Below are positions 7,277 through 19,300 of a stretch of 34,311 nucleotides of DNA, in pieces. Source of the DNA: CAZVUW01 sp964629825 (GTDB taxonomy: Bacteria > Actinomycetota > Nitriliruptoria > Euzebyales > Egibacteraceae); contig CAZVUW010000024.1 of the NCBI GenBank assembly GCA_964629825.1, positions 1 to 34,311 of the forward strand. Direction: 5' to 3'. The notes under the pieces were generated by a model, which was not told where the DNA came from, made no database searches, and saw only the letters and a list, made by a program, of their open reading frames with translations. A program made the position numbers and the translations under genes. Within the stretch, counting starts at the first letter, position 1. Each line of letters opens with the position of its first letter.

Positions 7277-9523
7277 TCAGCGGCGCAGCAGCCGGCGCGG
7301 CCGCACGTCCTCTACGGCGGCGACGATGTCATCCTCCGAGACGAGCACGACGTCCGCGGCGGGGCCGAGCGGCACGTAGGTGTCGACCGCGCGGACCGAC
7401 CTCACCGGCGTCGAGACGCCCTTCTCCGCCAGGTCGGCGATCACCGCGTCCGCGATGCCCCCGCCGGTGGCACGGCACTCGTCCACCACCACCGTCCAGC
7501 GGCAGGCCGCCGCGTGCTCGCGGATGGCGTCGTGCGGCAGCGGGTTGAGCCAGCGCAGGTCCAGCACGCGCACTCCGAGGCCCCGCTCGGCCAGGCGTCG
7601 CGCGGCGCGCAGCGACATCCTGACCCCGTTGCCGTAGGTCACCAGAAGGACGTCCCTGGCGTCCTCACCGTAGACGCGGACCTCGCCGGGCAGCAGCAGC
7701 TCCTCCGGCGGCGGGTAGTCGGTCAGCCAGGCGCCGTCGCCGGGCTCATAGAGGTCCTTCTCGTGGTACAGCGCGATCGGCTCCAGGAATGTGACCACGC
7801 GGCCCTCCGCGGCGGCCAGCGCCAGGCAGCCGCGCAGCATCCGAGCCGCGTCGTCACCCCGCGAGGGCACCGCCAGGATCAGGCCGGGGATGGCGCGCAG
7901 CGCGCCGATGGAGTTGTCGTTGTGGAAGTGCCCGCCGAAGCCCTTCTGGTAGGCGAGCCCGGCGATGCGCACCACCATCGGGTTGCGGTAGGCCCCGTTC
8001 GAGAAGAACGAGGTGGAGCAGGCCTCGCCGCGCAGCTGGTCGAGCGCGTTGTGGATGTAGGCGAGGTACTGGATCTCGGGCACGGGCAGCGCGCCGAGCA
8101 GGGCGGTGCCCTGGGCCACGCCGAGGATGGTGGTCTCGTCCAGCAGCGTGTCGAACACGCGGTGGGGTCCGAAGGCGTCGAGCAGGCCAGCGGTCACGTG
8201 GTAGACGCCGCCCTTGCGCGCGACGTCCTCGCCGAAGATCAGCATCTCCGGCCGCCGTGCCATCTCGTCCTTGAGCGCCGAGTTGATGTGCGCGGCCAGC
8301 GTCCGGCGGGGCACCGCCCGCGCCCGCTCGGGGAGCTCGCTGCCGAACACGGAGCGGCGCTGCTCGTCGCTGAGCGGCCGGCCCGCGGCCTCGACCCTGG
8401 CCTTCTGCGGGCGCAGCTGCCCGAGCGGCTTGACGATCTCCTCGACGGTCGACAGGCGCGCGGTGGCCGCCGCCTTGGGTGCCAGCTCGCGCGTGCGCGC
8501 CCGGGTCTCCTCGACGATGGCGCGCAGCTCCTCGGGCGTCGCCGCGCCGGTCTCGACGATGCGCCGGGCGCTGCGCAGGATCGGGTCGGCGGCCTCGGCT
8601 GCTTCGATCTCCGCGCGGTCGCGGTACGCGGCCTCGACGTCGCTGCCGGCGTGGCCCCACAGGCGAACGGTCTCCAGATGCACGAACACCGGGGCGCGGT
8701 GCTCGCGGCAGCGCTCGATCGCGCCGGCGACGGCGTCCCACATCTCGTCGATCTCGCCGGTGGCGCGGACGTAGTGCAGGCCCGGCAGGCTTCCGAACGA
8801 GTCGGCGATCCAGCGCCGGGGCGTCTTCACCGAGATGCCGATGCCGTTGTCCTCGCACAGGAAGACGATCGGGGTCGGCAGCCCCTGGCGGCGGGCCCAG
8901 CGGGCGCTGTTGATGCCCGCCAGCGCGGTGGCGTGGTTGGCGGAGGCGTCACCGAAGCTGCACAGGACGATGCTGTCCGTCGGGACCGGCAGCGCCGCGC
9001 CGATGCGCGGCGCGCGCCCGATCGCGAAGGCCGCGCCGGTCGCCTTGGGCAGGTGCGAGGCGATGGTGGACGTCTGCGGGGGGATCCAGCCCTCGACCGA
9101 GCCCCACACCTTGTGGCGACCGCCCGAGACCGGGTCCTCGGCCGACGCGCAGAAGCTCAGGAGCGTGTCGTAGATGGGGTCGCTGCCGAGCTGGCGCGCA
9201 CGCGCCATCACCAGGCCGCCCGAGCGGTAGTGGAGGAAGCACGGGTCGGTCGGCCGCAGCAGCGCGCCGACGATCGCGTTCGCCTCGTGCCCGGCCGAGG
9301 AGATCGTGTAGTAGCCCTCGCCGCGGGCCTTCAGCTCCCGCGCCACCACGTCGAGGACGCGCGAGCGGACCTGATCCTCGAACAGGTCCACCGCCGCGCG
9401 GGCGGTCAGCCCGGTTCCGGCGGCGATTGGCTCGTCGGGGGCCAGCCGTCGTTCGGCGGGACGTAGCTCGGCCAGCAGCTTGTCGAGGGCGGACTCGACA
9501 GCGGAGACTCGATCAGGCAGCAA
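7277..9523 (-). CDS. Fused alpha+beta E1 component of a 2-oxoacid (pyruvate / branched-chain) dehydrogenase
   Basis: This 748-aa thiamin diphosphate enzyme has E1-alpha and E1-beta in one chain. The alpha half carries GYYTISSAGHEANAIVGALL and the ThDP/Mg motif starting GDASANHATALAG (about residue 191) and ending at EDNG (about 226). The beta half (from about 400) carries FGEDVARKGGVYHVTAGL, PEIQYLAYIHNALDQ and VLDLRWLNPLP. Such enzymes decarboxylate 2-oxoacids and pass the acyl group to a lipoyl E2; no E2 or E3 gene is in view. The chosen start is TTG 9523 (CTG 9520 is possible) behind GGGAGG. The in-frame extension to 9748 is low-complexity and overlaps the divergent gene. Similar fused E1 proteins are common in actinobacteria; substrate choice cannot be read from sequence alone. 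Confidence 0.9.
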   Translation of the reverse strand: MLPDRVSAVESALDKLLAELRPAERRLAPDEPIAAGTGLTARAAVDLFEDQVRSRVLDVVARELKARGEGYYTISSAGHEANAIVGALLRPTDPCFLHYRSGGLVMARARQLGSDPIYDTLLSFCASAEDPVSGGRHKVWGSVEGWIPPQTSTIASHLPKATGAAFAIGRAPRIGAALPVPTDSIVLCSFGDASANHATALAGINSARWARRQGLPTPIVFLCEDNGIGISVKTPRRWIADSFGSLPGLHYVRATGEIDEMWDAVAGAIERCREHRAPVFVHLETVRLWGHAGSDVEAAYRDRAEIEAAEAADPILRSARRIVETGAATPEELRAIVEETRARTRELAPKAAATARLSTVEEIVKPLGQLRPQKARVEAAGRPLSDEQRRSVFGSELPERARAVPRRTLAAHINSALKDEMARRPEMLIFGEDVARKGGVYHVTAGLLDAFGPHRVFDTLLDETTILGVAQGTALLGALPVPEIQYLAYIHNALDQLRGEACSTSFFSNGAYRNPMVVRIAGLAYQKGFGGHFHNDNSIGALRAIPGLILAVPSRGDDAARMLRGCLALAAAEGRVVTFLEPIALYHEKDLYEPGDGAWLTDYPPPEELLLPGEVRVYGEDARDVLLVTYGNGVRMSLRAARRLAERGLGVRVLDLRWLNPLPHDAIREHAAACRWTVVVDECRATGGGIADAVIADLAEKGVSTPVRSVRAVDTYVPLGPAADVVLVSEDDIVAAVEDVRPRRLLRR

Positions 9524-9646
9524 GCTCCCTCCCGGGATGTTCGGCGCGTCACGGACCTGGGTCTGCGCCCGCGGTTGCGATCGTGCACATGCCCGGCCCG
9601 CCGCGCAAACGGATGCGCCGGCGGCGCACTGGGCAGCCTCGGGCGT

Positions 9647-10348
9647 ATGGCACGCAGCGCACACCAGCCCCCGCCCCGACCGCTCGCCGCGGCGCTCAGC
9701 CTGCTCTTCACCGCCCTGGCGCGGCTGCGGCGCGGGCGCGCGTTCCACCCGCGCGGGCAGAGCTATGTGGGCCGCCTGTCGCCGCTCGGCGAGGACCTGG
9801 TGCCGTTCCCGACCTCAGCCCGAGTCGTGCTCGTGCGCCTGTCCAAGGCCGCCGGACTGCCCGCGCGAATGCCAGACGTCTACGGCCTGTCGGTGCGCGT
9901 CCCTGACGCGTTCGGTCCGGGCCGCCATCAGGACGTGCTGCTGAGCAGCGCGTGGCCGTGGCCGGTGGGTCGGCACGTGCTCGCGCCGACCTTGGGACTC
10001 GACCGGCGGATGCTGACGAGCCTGACCACGTTCCGCTGCAACGGCCGGCGCGTGCTCCTCGGCGCGCGCTTCGCCGGTGAGCCCACCGAGCGGCCGCTTC
10101 AGCTCGACAACGTCGACCGGGTCGTGGGGAACGGCCGAGCGGTCTTCGACCTCTGCGTAGCCCGCCTCTTCGGGCGCTGGCGCCCCTTCGCCCGCGTCAC
10201 GCTGGAGCGACGACTGCCGGCTGGCGACTCCGAGGCGCTGCGCTTCGAGCTGCTGAACAGCTCGCCGGAGCTGGAGCCGATCGGCTTCGTCAACCGGCTC
10301 CGCCCGGTCGCCTACGCCGCGAGCCGGCGAACGGCCACCTCGGAGTGA
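9647..10348 (+). CDS. Uncharacterised protein with catalase-fold-like motifs
   Basis: This 233-aa protein starts at ATG 9647. The motifs ALHPRG-like (AFHPRGQSYVG), VVLVRLSKAAGLPARMPDVYG and LSVRVPD resemble the N-terminal beta-barrel of heme catalase-like proteins found in actinobacteria, sometimes labelled phosphodiesterase without evidence. The protein is shorter than real catalases, and the proximal heme Tyr motif is not recognised, so catalase activity is unlikely. The N-terminal helix (PLAAALSLLFTALARLRR) is amphipathic rather than a clear signal peptide. No good ribosome-binding site is visible, and an earlier start at 9575 is possible. It is divergent from the E1 gene (123-nt gap) and its stop lies 7 nt from the stop of the giant RHS gene. 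Confidence 0.6.
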   Translation: MARSAHQPPPRPLAAALSLLFTALARLRRGRAFHPRGQSYVGRLSPLGEDLVPFPTSARVVLVRLSKAAGLPARMPDVYGLSVRVPDAFGPGRHQDVLLSSAWPWPVGRHVLAPTLGLDRRMLTSLTTFRCNGRRVLLGARFAGEPTERPLQLDNVDRVVGNGRAVFDLCVARLFGRWRPFARVTLERRLPAGDSEALRFELLNSSPELEPIGFVNRLRPVAYAASRRTATSE

Positions 10349-10355
10349 CCCGTGC

Positions 10356-13300
10356 TCAGCGGTTGTGGTCGGGCGGGCCCGAGGCCGCGGTCGGGATCAG
10401 CCCGAAGATCTTGAGGGTCAGCTGCTTGGTCGTGTTCATCAGGTCGTCCAGGCTGGCCTGGATGATCCGGTCGGGCAGGGACTTCAACGCCCCGCGGATG
10501 ATCGCCTCGGCGTGCTCGTTCCCGAGCCACGTGCCCAGGTAGTAGAAGATGCCCTGGTTGGTCGTCATCTCGCTCTGCGTGGCGCGCCGCAGCATGTCGA
10601 TCGTCTGCCCGATCTTGCGGACGTCTCGCAGACTCCCGGTTGCCGCACGCGCGGCCTGGAGGGCAGGAACCGCGGCGCGCTCCACCGCCTCGTAGAACTG
10701 CCGCGCCAGCTTCGGGTTGCCGCCGATCATGCCCATGCCGAGCGACAGCAGCAGGCTGCCCGTCACGAAGCCCCAGCTCGGCAGGCCGTCCTTGATCGCG
10801 CCGACCGCCAGCTCGGCGATGGTGCCGGTCACGTTGGACGCGATCGACGTCAGCATGTGCAGGCCGCCGTTGGTGGCGAGCTGGCGCATGTAGGTGACGC
10901 CGAAGGCCTGCGTGTAACGGGCCGCCACCAAGCCGGCCGCGCCCAGGCCGGCGAACGCGCCGACCGCGCCGCTGACCGCCCCGAACAGCGCCCCCTGCAG
11001 GAAGCCCTTGATGCCGCCGTAGACCGGCCCGTCGTTTGGGTCGCTGATGCCACCGGCGAACCCGACCAGACCGCCGAGCGCGGCGCCCAGCCCCGCCTGG
11101 ATCTTCAGCACCGACAGCTTCTCGGCGGTGGTTAACAGACCGGTCGGGTCGGCGTAGGTCAGGGTGTTGTTGCGCGCGAACTGATACGGGTGGCGCGTGA
11201 CCGGGTCACTGACCAGGCCGTCGAACGGGTCGACGGCCAGGAACCGCCCGGTCGCCGGCTGGTACTGGCGGGCGCGCATGTGATACAGGCCCGTCTCCGG
11301 GTCAAGCCGCTGCCCGTGGTAGAGGTGGGTGACCGGCGCGGCCGAACCCGACAGCTCCTGGCCGAACGCGAGGTAGCGCAGCGCCGCCGCGAGCTGGCCA
11401 TCGCTGTCGGTGACCAGGCGGGTGCTGCCGTCCGCGTCGCCGTGGACGAAGGACAGGACGCCAGCGCGCTCCTGCGTGAGCAGGCCGTGCCCGAACACCG
11501 ACCACGTGTTGGCGGCGCCGGAGGCGTCGTACTCGGCGACGACCTCGGGCAGCCCGGTGACGGCCAGCGGGTCGACGAGCATCCGCGTCGCGCCGACCCG
11601 GTTGCGGTTGCCCTGCGGGTCGTAGCCGTAGGTGGTGGTCACCCCGCCCGTGGTCGCCGACGTCATGCGGCCGCGGGAGTCGTAGCCGTAGAAGCTCGAG
11701 CCGCCCGGTGCCGACCAGGACAGCTGGTTGCCGGCGGCGTCGTAGGTGGCCGTGGCCGCGCCGGCGCGGACGAGCCGGTCCCCGGGTGCGTAGGTGTACT
11801 CGGTCGTCGTGCCGCCGCTGGTCATGGACAGGCGGTTGCCGACTGCGTCGAAGGTGTAGGCGAGCTGAGCCAGGGTGGTCCCGCCACCGTCGCGATGGAC
11901 CTCCGAGGTCAGGCGCCGCAGGACGTCGTAGCCGAACTCCGACACTGCTCCGGAGTCCTCGCGGAGCCGCGTCACGTCGCCGTAGGCGTTGCGCTCGTAG
12001 GTGTAGGAGGCGAGGAGCTCGGCCGCGCGGCGGTGCTCGATGCTGGTCGCGCGGTCGGCGGCGTCGTAGCCGATCGTCGTGGTCGTGCCGTTCGGCAGGC
12101 CGATCTGGGACACCCGCCCGGCCACGTCGTAGGAGTAGCTGGTGGTGCGTCCGGCGGCATCGGTCACCCCGGCCAGGCGCCCCGCGGCGTCCCACGCGTA
12201 GTCGGTGCGGCGCTGGGTGCCGTCCGGGGTGCGGGCGGTCGCCGAGCTCAGCCGGCCCTGCGCGTCGTAGGCGTAGGCCATCGAGGCGCCGTCGGGCGCG
12301 GTGACGCCGGTCAGCACTCCCGCCGGGTTGTACGAATAGGTGGTGCGACCCTGCGCGTCTGTGACCGAGGCGACCTGGCCGCCAGTGGTGTAGGTCAGGG
12401 TCGTGCTGGTCCCGTCGCCGTGGGCGATCGTCCGTGGCCGCCCGAGGGCGTCGAAGGTCGTGGTGGTGGTGACGCCGTTGGCGTCGGTCGAGGTGGTGGG
12501 GTTGCCGAGAGCGTCGTAGCCGACGGTCTCGACGGCTCCGCTCGGTGAGATCGTGCGCTCCAGCCGGCCCTTGGCGTCGTGGTACATCCGCGTCGTCTGG
12601 CCGATCGCATCGGTGACGGACGTCAGCCGGCCGCCACCGTCGTAGGTGGCCGTGGTGACGCCACCGGCGGGGTCCTCGACCCGGACGACGTTGCCGAGCT
12701 CGTCGTAGGAGTACCTGGTGAGCCGCCCCGCGGCGTCTCGCACGGACGTGACGCGACCCATGGCGTCGTAGGCCGTCTCGGTGTGGGTGCCGTCGGGCAG
12801 GTTGACGCGCACGGGCCGACGGACCGAGTCGTAGATCGTCTCGATCGTGCTGCCCGTCCCGTCGGTGACGGTCGTCAGGTTCCCGGCGGTGTCGTAGCCG
12901 TAGGTGAGGGTCCGGCCGGTCGGGTCCGTCTCGGTCTTGATCCGCCCGGCGCCGTCGTAGGTGAAGGTGGACTCGCCGAGGCCGGAGACCCGCTGGCCGA
13001 TGATCTGGCCGGCGGCGTCGTAGCGCGTGATCCTCACGGTGCCGTCCGGGCCGTGGGCTTCGACCGGGCGGTCGAGCGCGTCGTAGACGATCTCGGTGAC
13101 GGCCCCGGAGGGGTCGGTCATCGACTTCAGCTGGCCGGTGGGCGTGTAGGTGTAGCGCGTGACACCGCCGGCGGGATCTTTGGTCGACAGCGTGCGGCCG
13201 AGAGCGTCGACCTCCTGCTCGCTGCGGCGCCCGGCCGCGTCCACCACAGCCGTGACCGCCCCGCCGGGGGTGTAGGTGACCGAGGAGCGCTCGCCGTTCG

Positions 13301-16300
13301 GCAGGATCACGGCCGTCGGCAGCCCCGCGGCGTCGTTCTCGAAGGTGGTGGTCGAGCCGTCCGGCGCCGTGAGGGACACGATCGCCCCCGCGGCGTCGTA
13401 GCGGGTCCGTGTCACGCTGCCGTCCGGCAGGGTCTCGGCGATCAGACGCCCGTTCGCGTCGTACTCCATCCGGACCCTGCCGCCGTCGGGCAGGGTGATC
13501 GCGGTCAGGTTCCCCTTGCCGTCGTAGGCCAGCGTCTGCTCCGAGCCGTCCGCGGCCACGTGGCGGAGCAGGTTGCCGCGGCTGTCGTAGGTGAAGGTCT
13601 CGGTGCCATCCGGCCGCTTGACCGCGGTGACGCGCCCGGCCGAGTCGTAGGTCCACTCCGTCTTCTCGCCGGCGTGGTTGGTCTCGGACAGCTTGTTGCC
13701 GCGGGAGTCGAACGTGCGGGTGGTCGTCCTGCCGATCGGGTCGGTGGTTGTCAGCTGGTTGCCGGCCGCGTCGTAGGTGTGCGCCGTGACGCCGCCGAGG
13801 GCGTCGGTGACGGAGGTGACCCGGCCGTTGGTGTCATAGGCCACGACCGTGGGGCTGCCGTTGGCGTCGGTGATGACCTCGCGCCGGGCTGCCAGGTCGT
13901 GCTCGAAGGCGATCCGAGCGCCATCGGGGCCGGTCACCGCGATGAGCCTGCCGTCGGAGTCGTACTCGCGCCGGTCGACGACGCGCCCGAGCGGGTCCAC
14001 GACCTCGAGCAGGTTGTGGCCCGGGGCGTAGCGGTAGGTCGTGCGGTTGCTCGCCGCGTCGGTGTGCGAGACGAGATTGCCGTCCGCGTCGTAGGTGTAG
14101 GTCTGGCGCTTCCCATCGGGAGCGACGACGGCGGTGATCCGGTTGAGGGTGTCGCGCTCGAAGGTCACCGACCGGCCCCCGGAGTGGGTGATGCCCGTCG
14201 CAGAGATCGTGATGGTGTTGCCGTTGGTGTCCCGGATCCGATCGACGGTCCCATCCCGACGCAGCTCGATGACTGTGCCGTCCGGCGCCGTGTAGGTGAA
14301 GCGCTGCGGGTCGAAGGGCGTGAAGGTGGTGTCGTCGACGAGCTCGACCTCGCCGGGCTGGGTGCCCAGGACCATGACCGTCGTGTTCCCGGAGACGGCG
14401 AGCCGTCCGCGCGTTCCCTGTCGCGGGACGTAGGACAGATTGGTGTAGAGGAACGGCACGAACGAGCTGACCGAGGGTGACGCCTGAAGGTCGAAGATCT
14501 CGGTGGAGCCGTCCGGCAGCGTCAGCGTCACGGTGTGCGGGGTGCTCGGGTAGAGCTGCGACGACAACCCGCCGCGGGCCACCTCCCAGCCGAGCCCCTG
14601 AACCCCGGAGGTGGACAGGCGCATGCCGGTCAGGGCGAGCCGCCAGCCGTGGCCGAACTCGCCGATGCGCTTGTCGCGCGTGTCGTAGATGCGCTGGACC
14701 GACAGCGGCAGGCCCGCCATCGGCACGGTCAGGTCGGTGAAGGACAGGGTGAAGGTCCCGACCGCCATCTCCGTGTCCACCAGGACGCCGACGCGCGCGG
14801 TGGAGACGTTGCCCCCGCGGTCGGCCACCCGCAGCTCCAGCGTGTGGGTGCCGTTGGGCAGCAGCGTCGGGTCGAGCCGTCCGAGCACGCCCTCCNNNNN
14901 NNNNNNNNNNNNNNNNNNNNNNNNNNNNNNNNNNNNNNNNNNNNNNNNNNNNNNNNNNNNNNNNNNNNNNNNNNNNNNNNNNNNNNNNNNNNNNNCGTGT
15001 GGGTGCCGTTGGGCAGCAGCGTCGGGTCGAGCCGTCCGAGCACGCCCTCCGCCACCGTCGAGTCGCCCACCGCCAGGCGCCGAACCTCGCCCCCTCGGTC
15101 GTCGACCACGGCCAGAGTCCAGCCGAGCAGGTTCTCATCGCTGGCGGTGCCGACGACGTCGATGGCCGTCTTGAGGTCGATCTCCTCCGACGGGTTGATG
15201 AGACGCGCCGTCGGCGGCGTGCGATCGATCGGCACCGGTGCGTGGACGACGACCGGTCGGCTGGCGCTGGCGCCGCCGTAGGTGACGGTCACCTCGGCGC
15301 TGCCCCCGCCGACGCCGGTGATTCCGCCGTCCGACACCGTGAAGACATCAGGGTCGGAGGAGGTCCAGGTGCCGGTCTTCAGGATGTTCCGACTGCTCCC
15401 GTCGGTGTAGTAGGCCGTCGCCGCGAGCTGGAGCGAGCCGCCGACGAGCACCTGCGGGTTGACCGGGTTGAGCAGGATCCCGTCGAGATCCACCGCCGGT
15501 GGCAAGGGCGGCTCCTCGGGCACGGGCGGTTGGGGTTCACCGGGGAGAGGTCCGCTGGACACCGTCAGGCGGACGTGGTTGCCAGGCTCCACCGACGTCC
15601 CCGCAGGCGGGTCCTGAGCCACCACCGTGCCCGCTGGCACGGTCTCCGAGGGCTCGCGCACGATCTGCCCGATGCGCAGATCCTCTGCGTCCAGGACCGC
15701 GCGGGCGGCCGACTCCGTCTTGCCGACGACGTCGGGCAGGGCGATGGGCCAGCGCACCTCGATCGGGTAGGGACGCGACACCTTGCGACCGGTGGTGTCC
15801 TCGACCGTGACGACGATCCAGTAGACGCCGGACTGGCTCTCCTGGGGCGTCCACGACAGCGTGCCGACGACCGGGTCTATGGTCAGGCCGATGCCGTCCT
15901 CGCGGAGGATGGAGACGTCGAACTCGCCGGAGTTGTTGTACCAACCGGTGCCGTCGGTGGCGCCGAGGTACAGGCGCGTGGCGCCCGCGGGAACGATCAC
16001 CTTCTGCTGGACCCCGGTGGCCGTCTTGCCGTCGCCGATGAAGAACGGCTGACGGATCTCCGGTGCCAGGACGGTGTAGCTCTGAGCCTCCGCCGGGCCG
16101 AAGTCGAGGGCCTCCGGTGGCTCGGAGGAGTCCGGCCGGTCGTCGGTGAGGAAGACGCCCACCAGGGTGTTGGCCGGCGCGGCGACGTCCGCGATGCCAT
16201 GCACCGCTCCGCCGCTGCGGCGGAGCACCCCGTCGCCGTCTGTCGGAGTCGAGGGGACACCGCCCCCGAAGTTGACGCTGCCGGTGGCTTGGAAGGACAG

Positions 16301-19300
16301 CGCCTCTCCGGGCACCAACCCGCCGGGGACCAGCACGGGCGAGTGATCGGGGGCGCGGTCGCCGGGCAGGGTCGTCCCGTCTGGCATCCCCGCAAGCCAC
16401 GGGTTTGAGTAGCCCGGCACGACCACGTCGATGCGCGTGGTGACGGAGAAGGTCAGCGGATCGCCGTCAGGATCGTCGGCGCACACGCGCCCCGAGTACG
16501 GGAAGCCGATGACCGCGACTGGTGGGGGTCCGCAGGTGATCCGCGGGTCGTTCTGCGGCTGGACGACGTCGACGTAGACCGTAGCAGGCACCGAGTCCGC
16601 GCTGCCGTCCTCGGCGACGTAGGTGAAGCGGTCCGCCCGGGAGGGGTCGTCCGGGAGGAAGGCGTTCTCCCTGAAGCTGTTCAGCCCGGAGGTCAGCCAG
16701 TTGGGCTGCTCCACGCGCGGGATCGTCCCGTCCGCGTTGACGTTGGTGACGTGGTAGCTGTGCTGGTTCCAGATGGGTCGGGCACGCACCCAGTTGCCCG
16801 CCGGGCTGCCGAACACATAGACCCCCGGACGGCGCTGCGAGCCGTCTGGCAGTGTCACGGCGCTGTCGGATGTGACGACGATCTCCGCTTCGCCGTCGGC
16901 GTCGACGTCCGCGACGATCGGGGCCTCCACCGTCGTCGTGGAGCCCATCTGGATCTTCGCCCGCACCTCTCCGGTCGCGCCGTCGAACACCCACAGGTGC
17001 TGCTCGTCGCGGTAGACGATCTCCGTCCGCCCGTCGTTGTCGAAGTCGAACACGGTGGAGCCGGTTGCCCCGGACGAGTCGGTGGTCGGCGCGACCCACA
17101 GCACCTGGCCATCGGCGTCGACAGCGACGTAGCTGCTAGCCCCCGCCACCCCGATGTCGGCGCGGCCGTCCCCGTCGAAGTCCGCGACGGTCGGGGCGCC
17201 ACCACCGTTCCCGGCGATCGCCACCGGACCCCACTTCGGGATCATGTCGTGCTCGAACAGCCACACGGCGTTGCCGCGCACCAGCACGATCTCGGCCTGC
17301 GGGTCGTCGTCGAAGTTGCCGACGGCGTTCCAGCCATCCGACAGCGACATGTGGCGGCTCTTCGGCGCGCCGGTCTGACCGTTGTAGACGGTCCGGCCCG
17401 CCACGACGTCGGGCTTGCCGTCGAGGTCCACGTCGGCGACCACCGGCATGCAGTTCGTGCGATAGGCGCGGTTGCCGCAGCCAAAGCTGCCCGACGCCCA
17501 GAGCTGGGTGATGGTCCACTGCCCGTCGGCGTCCTTGCGTGGCTCGAAGGCCCGGACCTGCGAGCCGACGCCAAGAACGATCGCGGGCACGCCCTGGCCG
17601 CGCAGGTCCGCGATGGCGAGGTTGCCCTCGCCGACCGCCCCGCCGGTGTCGCCCTCGGCCAGCAGCTCGCCCTCGTGCGACAGAAGGGCCAGCGTGCGCC
17701 CGTTCGACCGGATGAAGGCGACCTCCATGCGGCCATCGCCATCGAGGTCCGCGATGACCGGGGAGGATGAGTACGCCTGAGCGTTCGGGACGGACCACAG
17801 CTCGCCGCCATCGGCACCGCTGAAGACGCGCAGGGCGTTCTGGGCGCCCTCCTCGCTGATGATGAGGACCTCGGGCACCCCGTCGCCGTCGAGGTCCCCG
17901 ACGGTTGGGGTCACCAAGGTCTGCGCCGCGTCCCAGAACCACTCCAGCTCCGGGCTGAGATCCAGCACCGGGCCGTCGCCGAGCACCGTGATCTCACCCA
18001 GCCCCGGGTAGAGCGACGGCGGGTCGAGGGACTTGATCTGGACGTCGACGCTGCGCACGCCGGCGACCGGTCCGTCAGCGATCGCCGCCACGTCGAGGTC
18101 CAGGTCGCGGTCGCGCCCGTCACCGGGATCCGAGGGCGGGAAGGTGATCTCCTCGCTGCTCCACACCGGCTCACCCTCGGCGTCGCGCAGCACGAACACC
18201 GCCGAGGTCACGCCGTAGCCCAGCTCGGCGAACTGGCGGTTGCCGCGCACCTGGATCTCGCGGACGGCGACGTCGGCGGCGAAGGTGACCGTGGCCGTGT
18301 GCTCCACACCGCTCCCGGTGGGGACGAACCAGGACGTCTCCGGATAGCCGTCGATCAGACGTGACGCCGGGTAGCCGTTGTTCTGGATCGTTGCGGACGC
18401 CGTCGCTCCCGCCACGCGGGTCAGGTTGACGTCGGTGTAGATGGAGCCGGCTGCCGGCGAGTTGGGGGTGTAGGAGAACGAGCCGTCGTCGTTGAAGGTC
18501 AGGCGGCCGCTGGTCGGACCTGACAGCAGCCTCGCTGTCAGCCCGTCGGCGTCCTGGTCGCTGTCGTTGGCGAGCACGCCATCCGCCGCCTCGACGGTCA
18601 GGGTCTCGCCCGTCCGGGCCTCGTAGGCATCGTCCACCGCCACCGGAGCTCGGTTGGGCACGCCCACCGCCAGCGTCCACTGCTGGAAGTCGCTGCCGCC
18701 GCGACCGTCCTCGACCAGGACCGCGAAGTCGTGGGGTCCCTCGTGCTCATCCCCAGGCCCCCAGGTGATGCGCCCCGTGGCGGGGTCGATAGAAGCCGTC
18801 TCTGGGCCGGTCTGAAGGGTCCAGGTGAGGTCGTCGCCGTCCGGGTCCGTGGCGGCCGCGTCGTAGACGTAGGCGGAGCCGGTGGTGTGCCGGGTGGCGG
18901 GCTCGGTGGTGATGGCGGGGTCGCGGTTGACCGGCCCGGTGGCGAGCGTCACGTCAACCGGCGTGCCCGGCAGCACGCGCTTGCCGGCGAGCGGCAGCTG
19001 GCGCTCGACCTCCCCCGGATCGACGGCGTCGCTCGTGTCCTCGTCGACCGCTCCGACGTCCAGGTCGGCTGCCTCGATCGCGGCGCGTGCGGCGGCCTCG
19101 CTGAGGCCGACCACGTCGGGGACCTCCACCAGCTCGGGCCCGAGGGACACGACGATGTCCACCTCGGAGCCGAGCTCCACGACCGTGCCCGCGGCGGGGC
19201 TCTGACGGAGAACCCGGCCAGCCGGGACCGTGGCGGAGTGCTCGCTAGGGCCGACGTCGGTGACCAGCTTGGCGCGGTCGATCTTGTCGATCGCCTCGCC

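Noticed and set aside
7514..9466. 650-codon plus-strand frame over the E1 dehydrogenase
   Set aside because: Antisense shadow of a well-recognised ThDP enzyme. Translation is low-complexity.
10340..10360. Immunity gene immediately downstream of the RHS C-terminus
   Set aside because: No minus-strand gene follows. The neighbouring gene is convergent and has catalase-fold-like motifs, so it was not called an immunity gene.
11592..14108. Regularly spaced repeats that might suggest a CRISPR or satellite
   Set aside because: The period is about 63 nt, coding and in frame with the YD consensus. Units are diverged and there are no unique spacers between identical repeats.
11190..14480. Long plus-strand frames inside the YD-repeat region (for example 11190-12548 and 12579-14480)
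   Set aside because: They mirror the repeat periodicity of the minus-strand gene and read as repetitive Gly/Val/Arg sequence with no domain.
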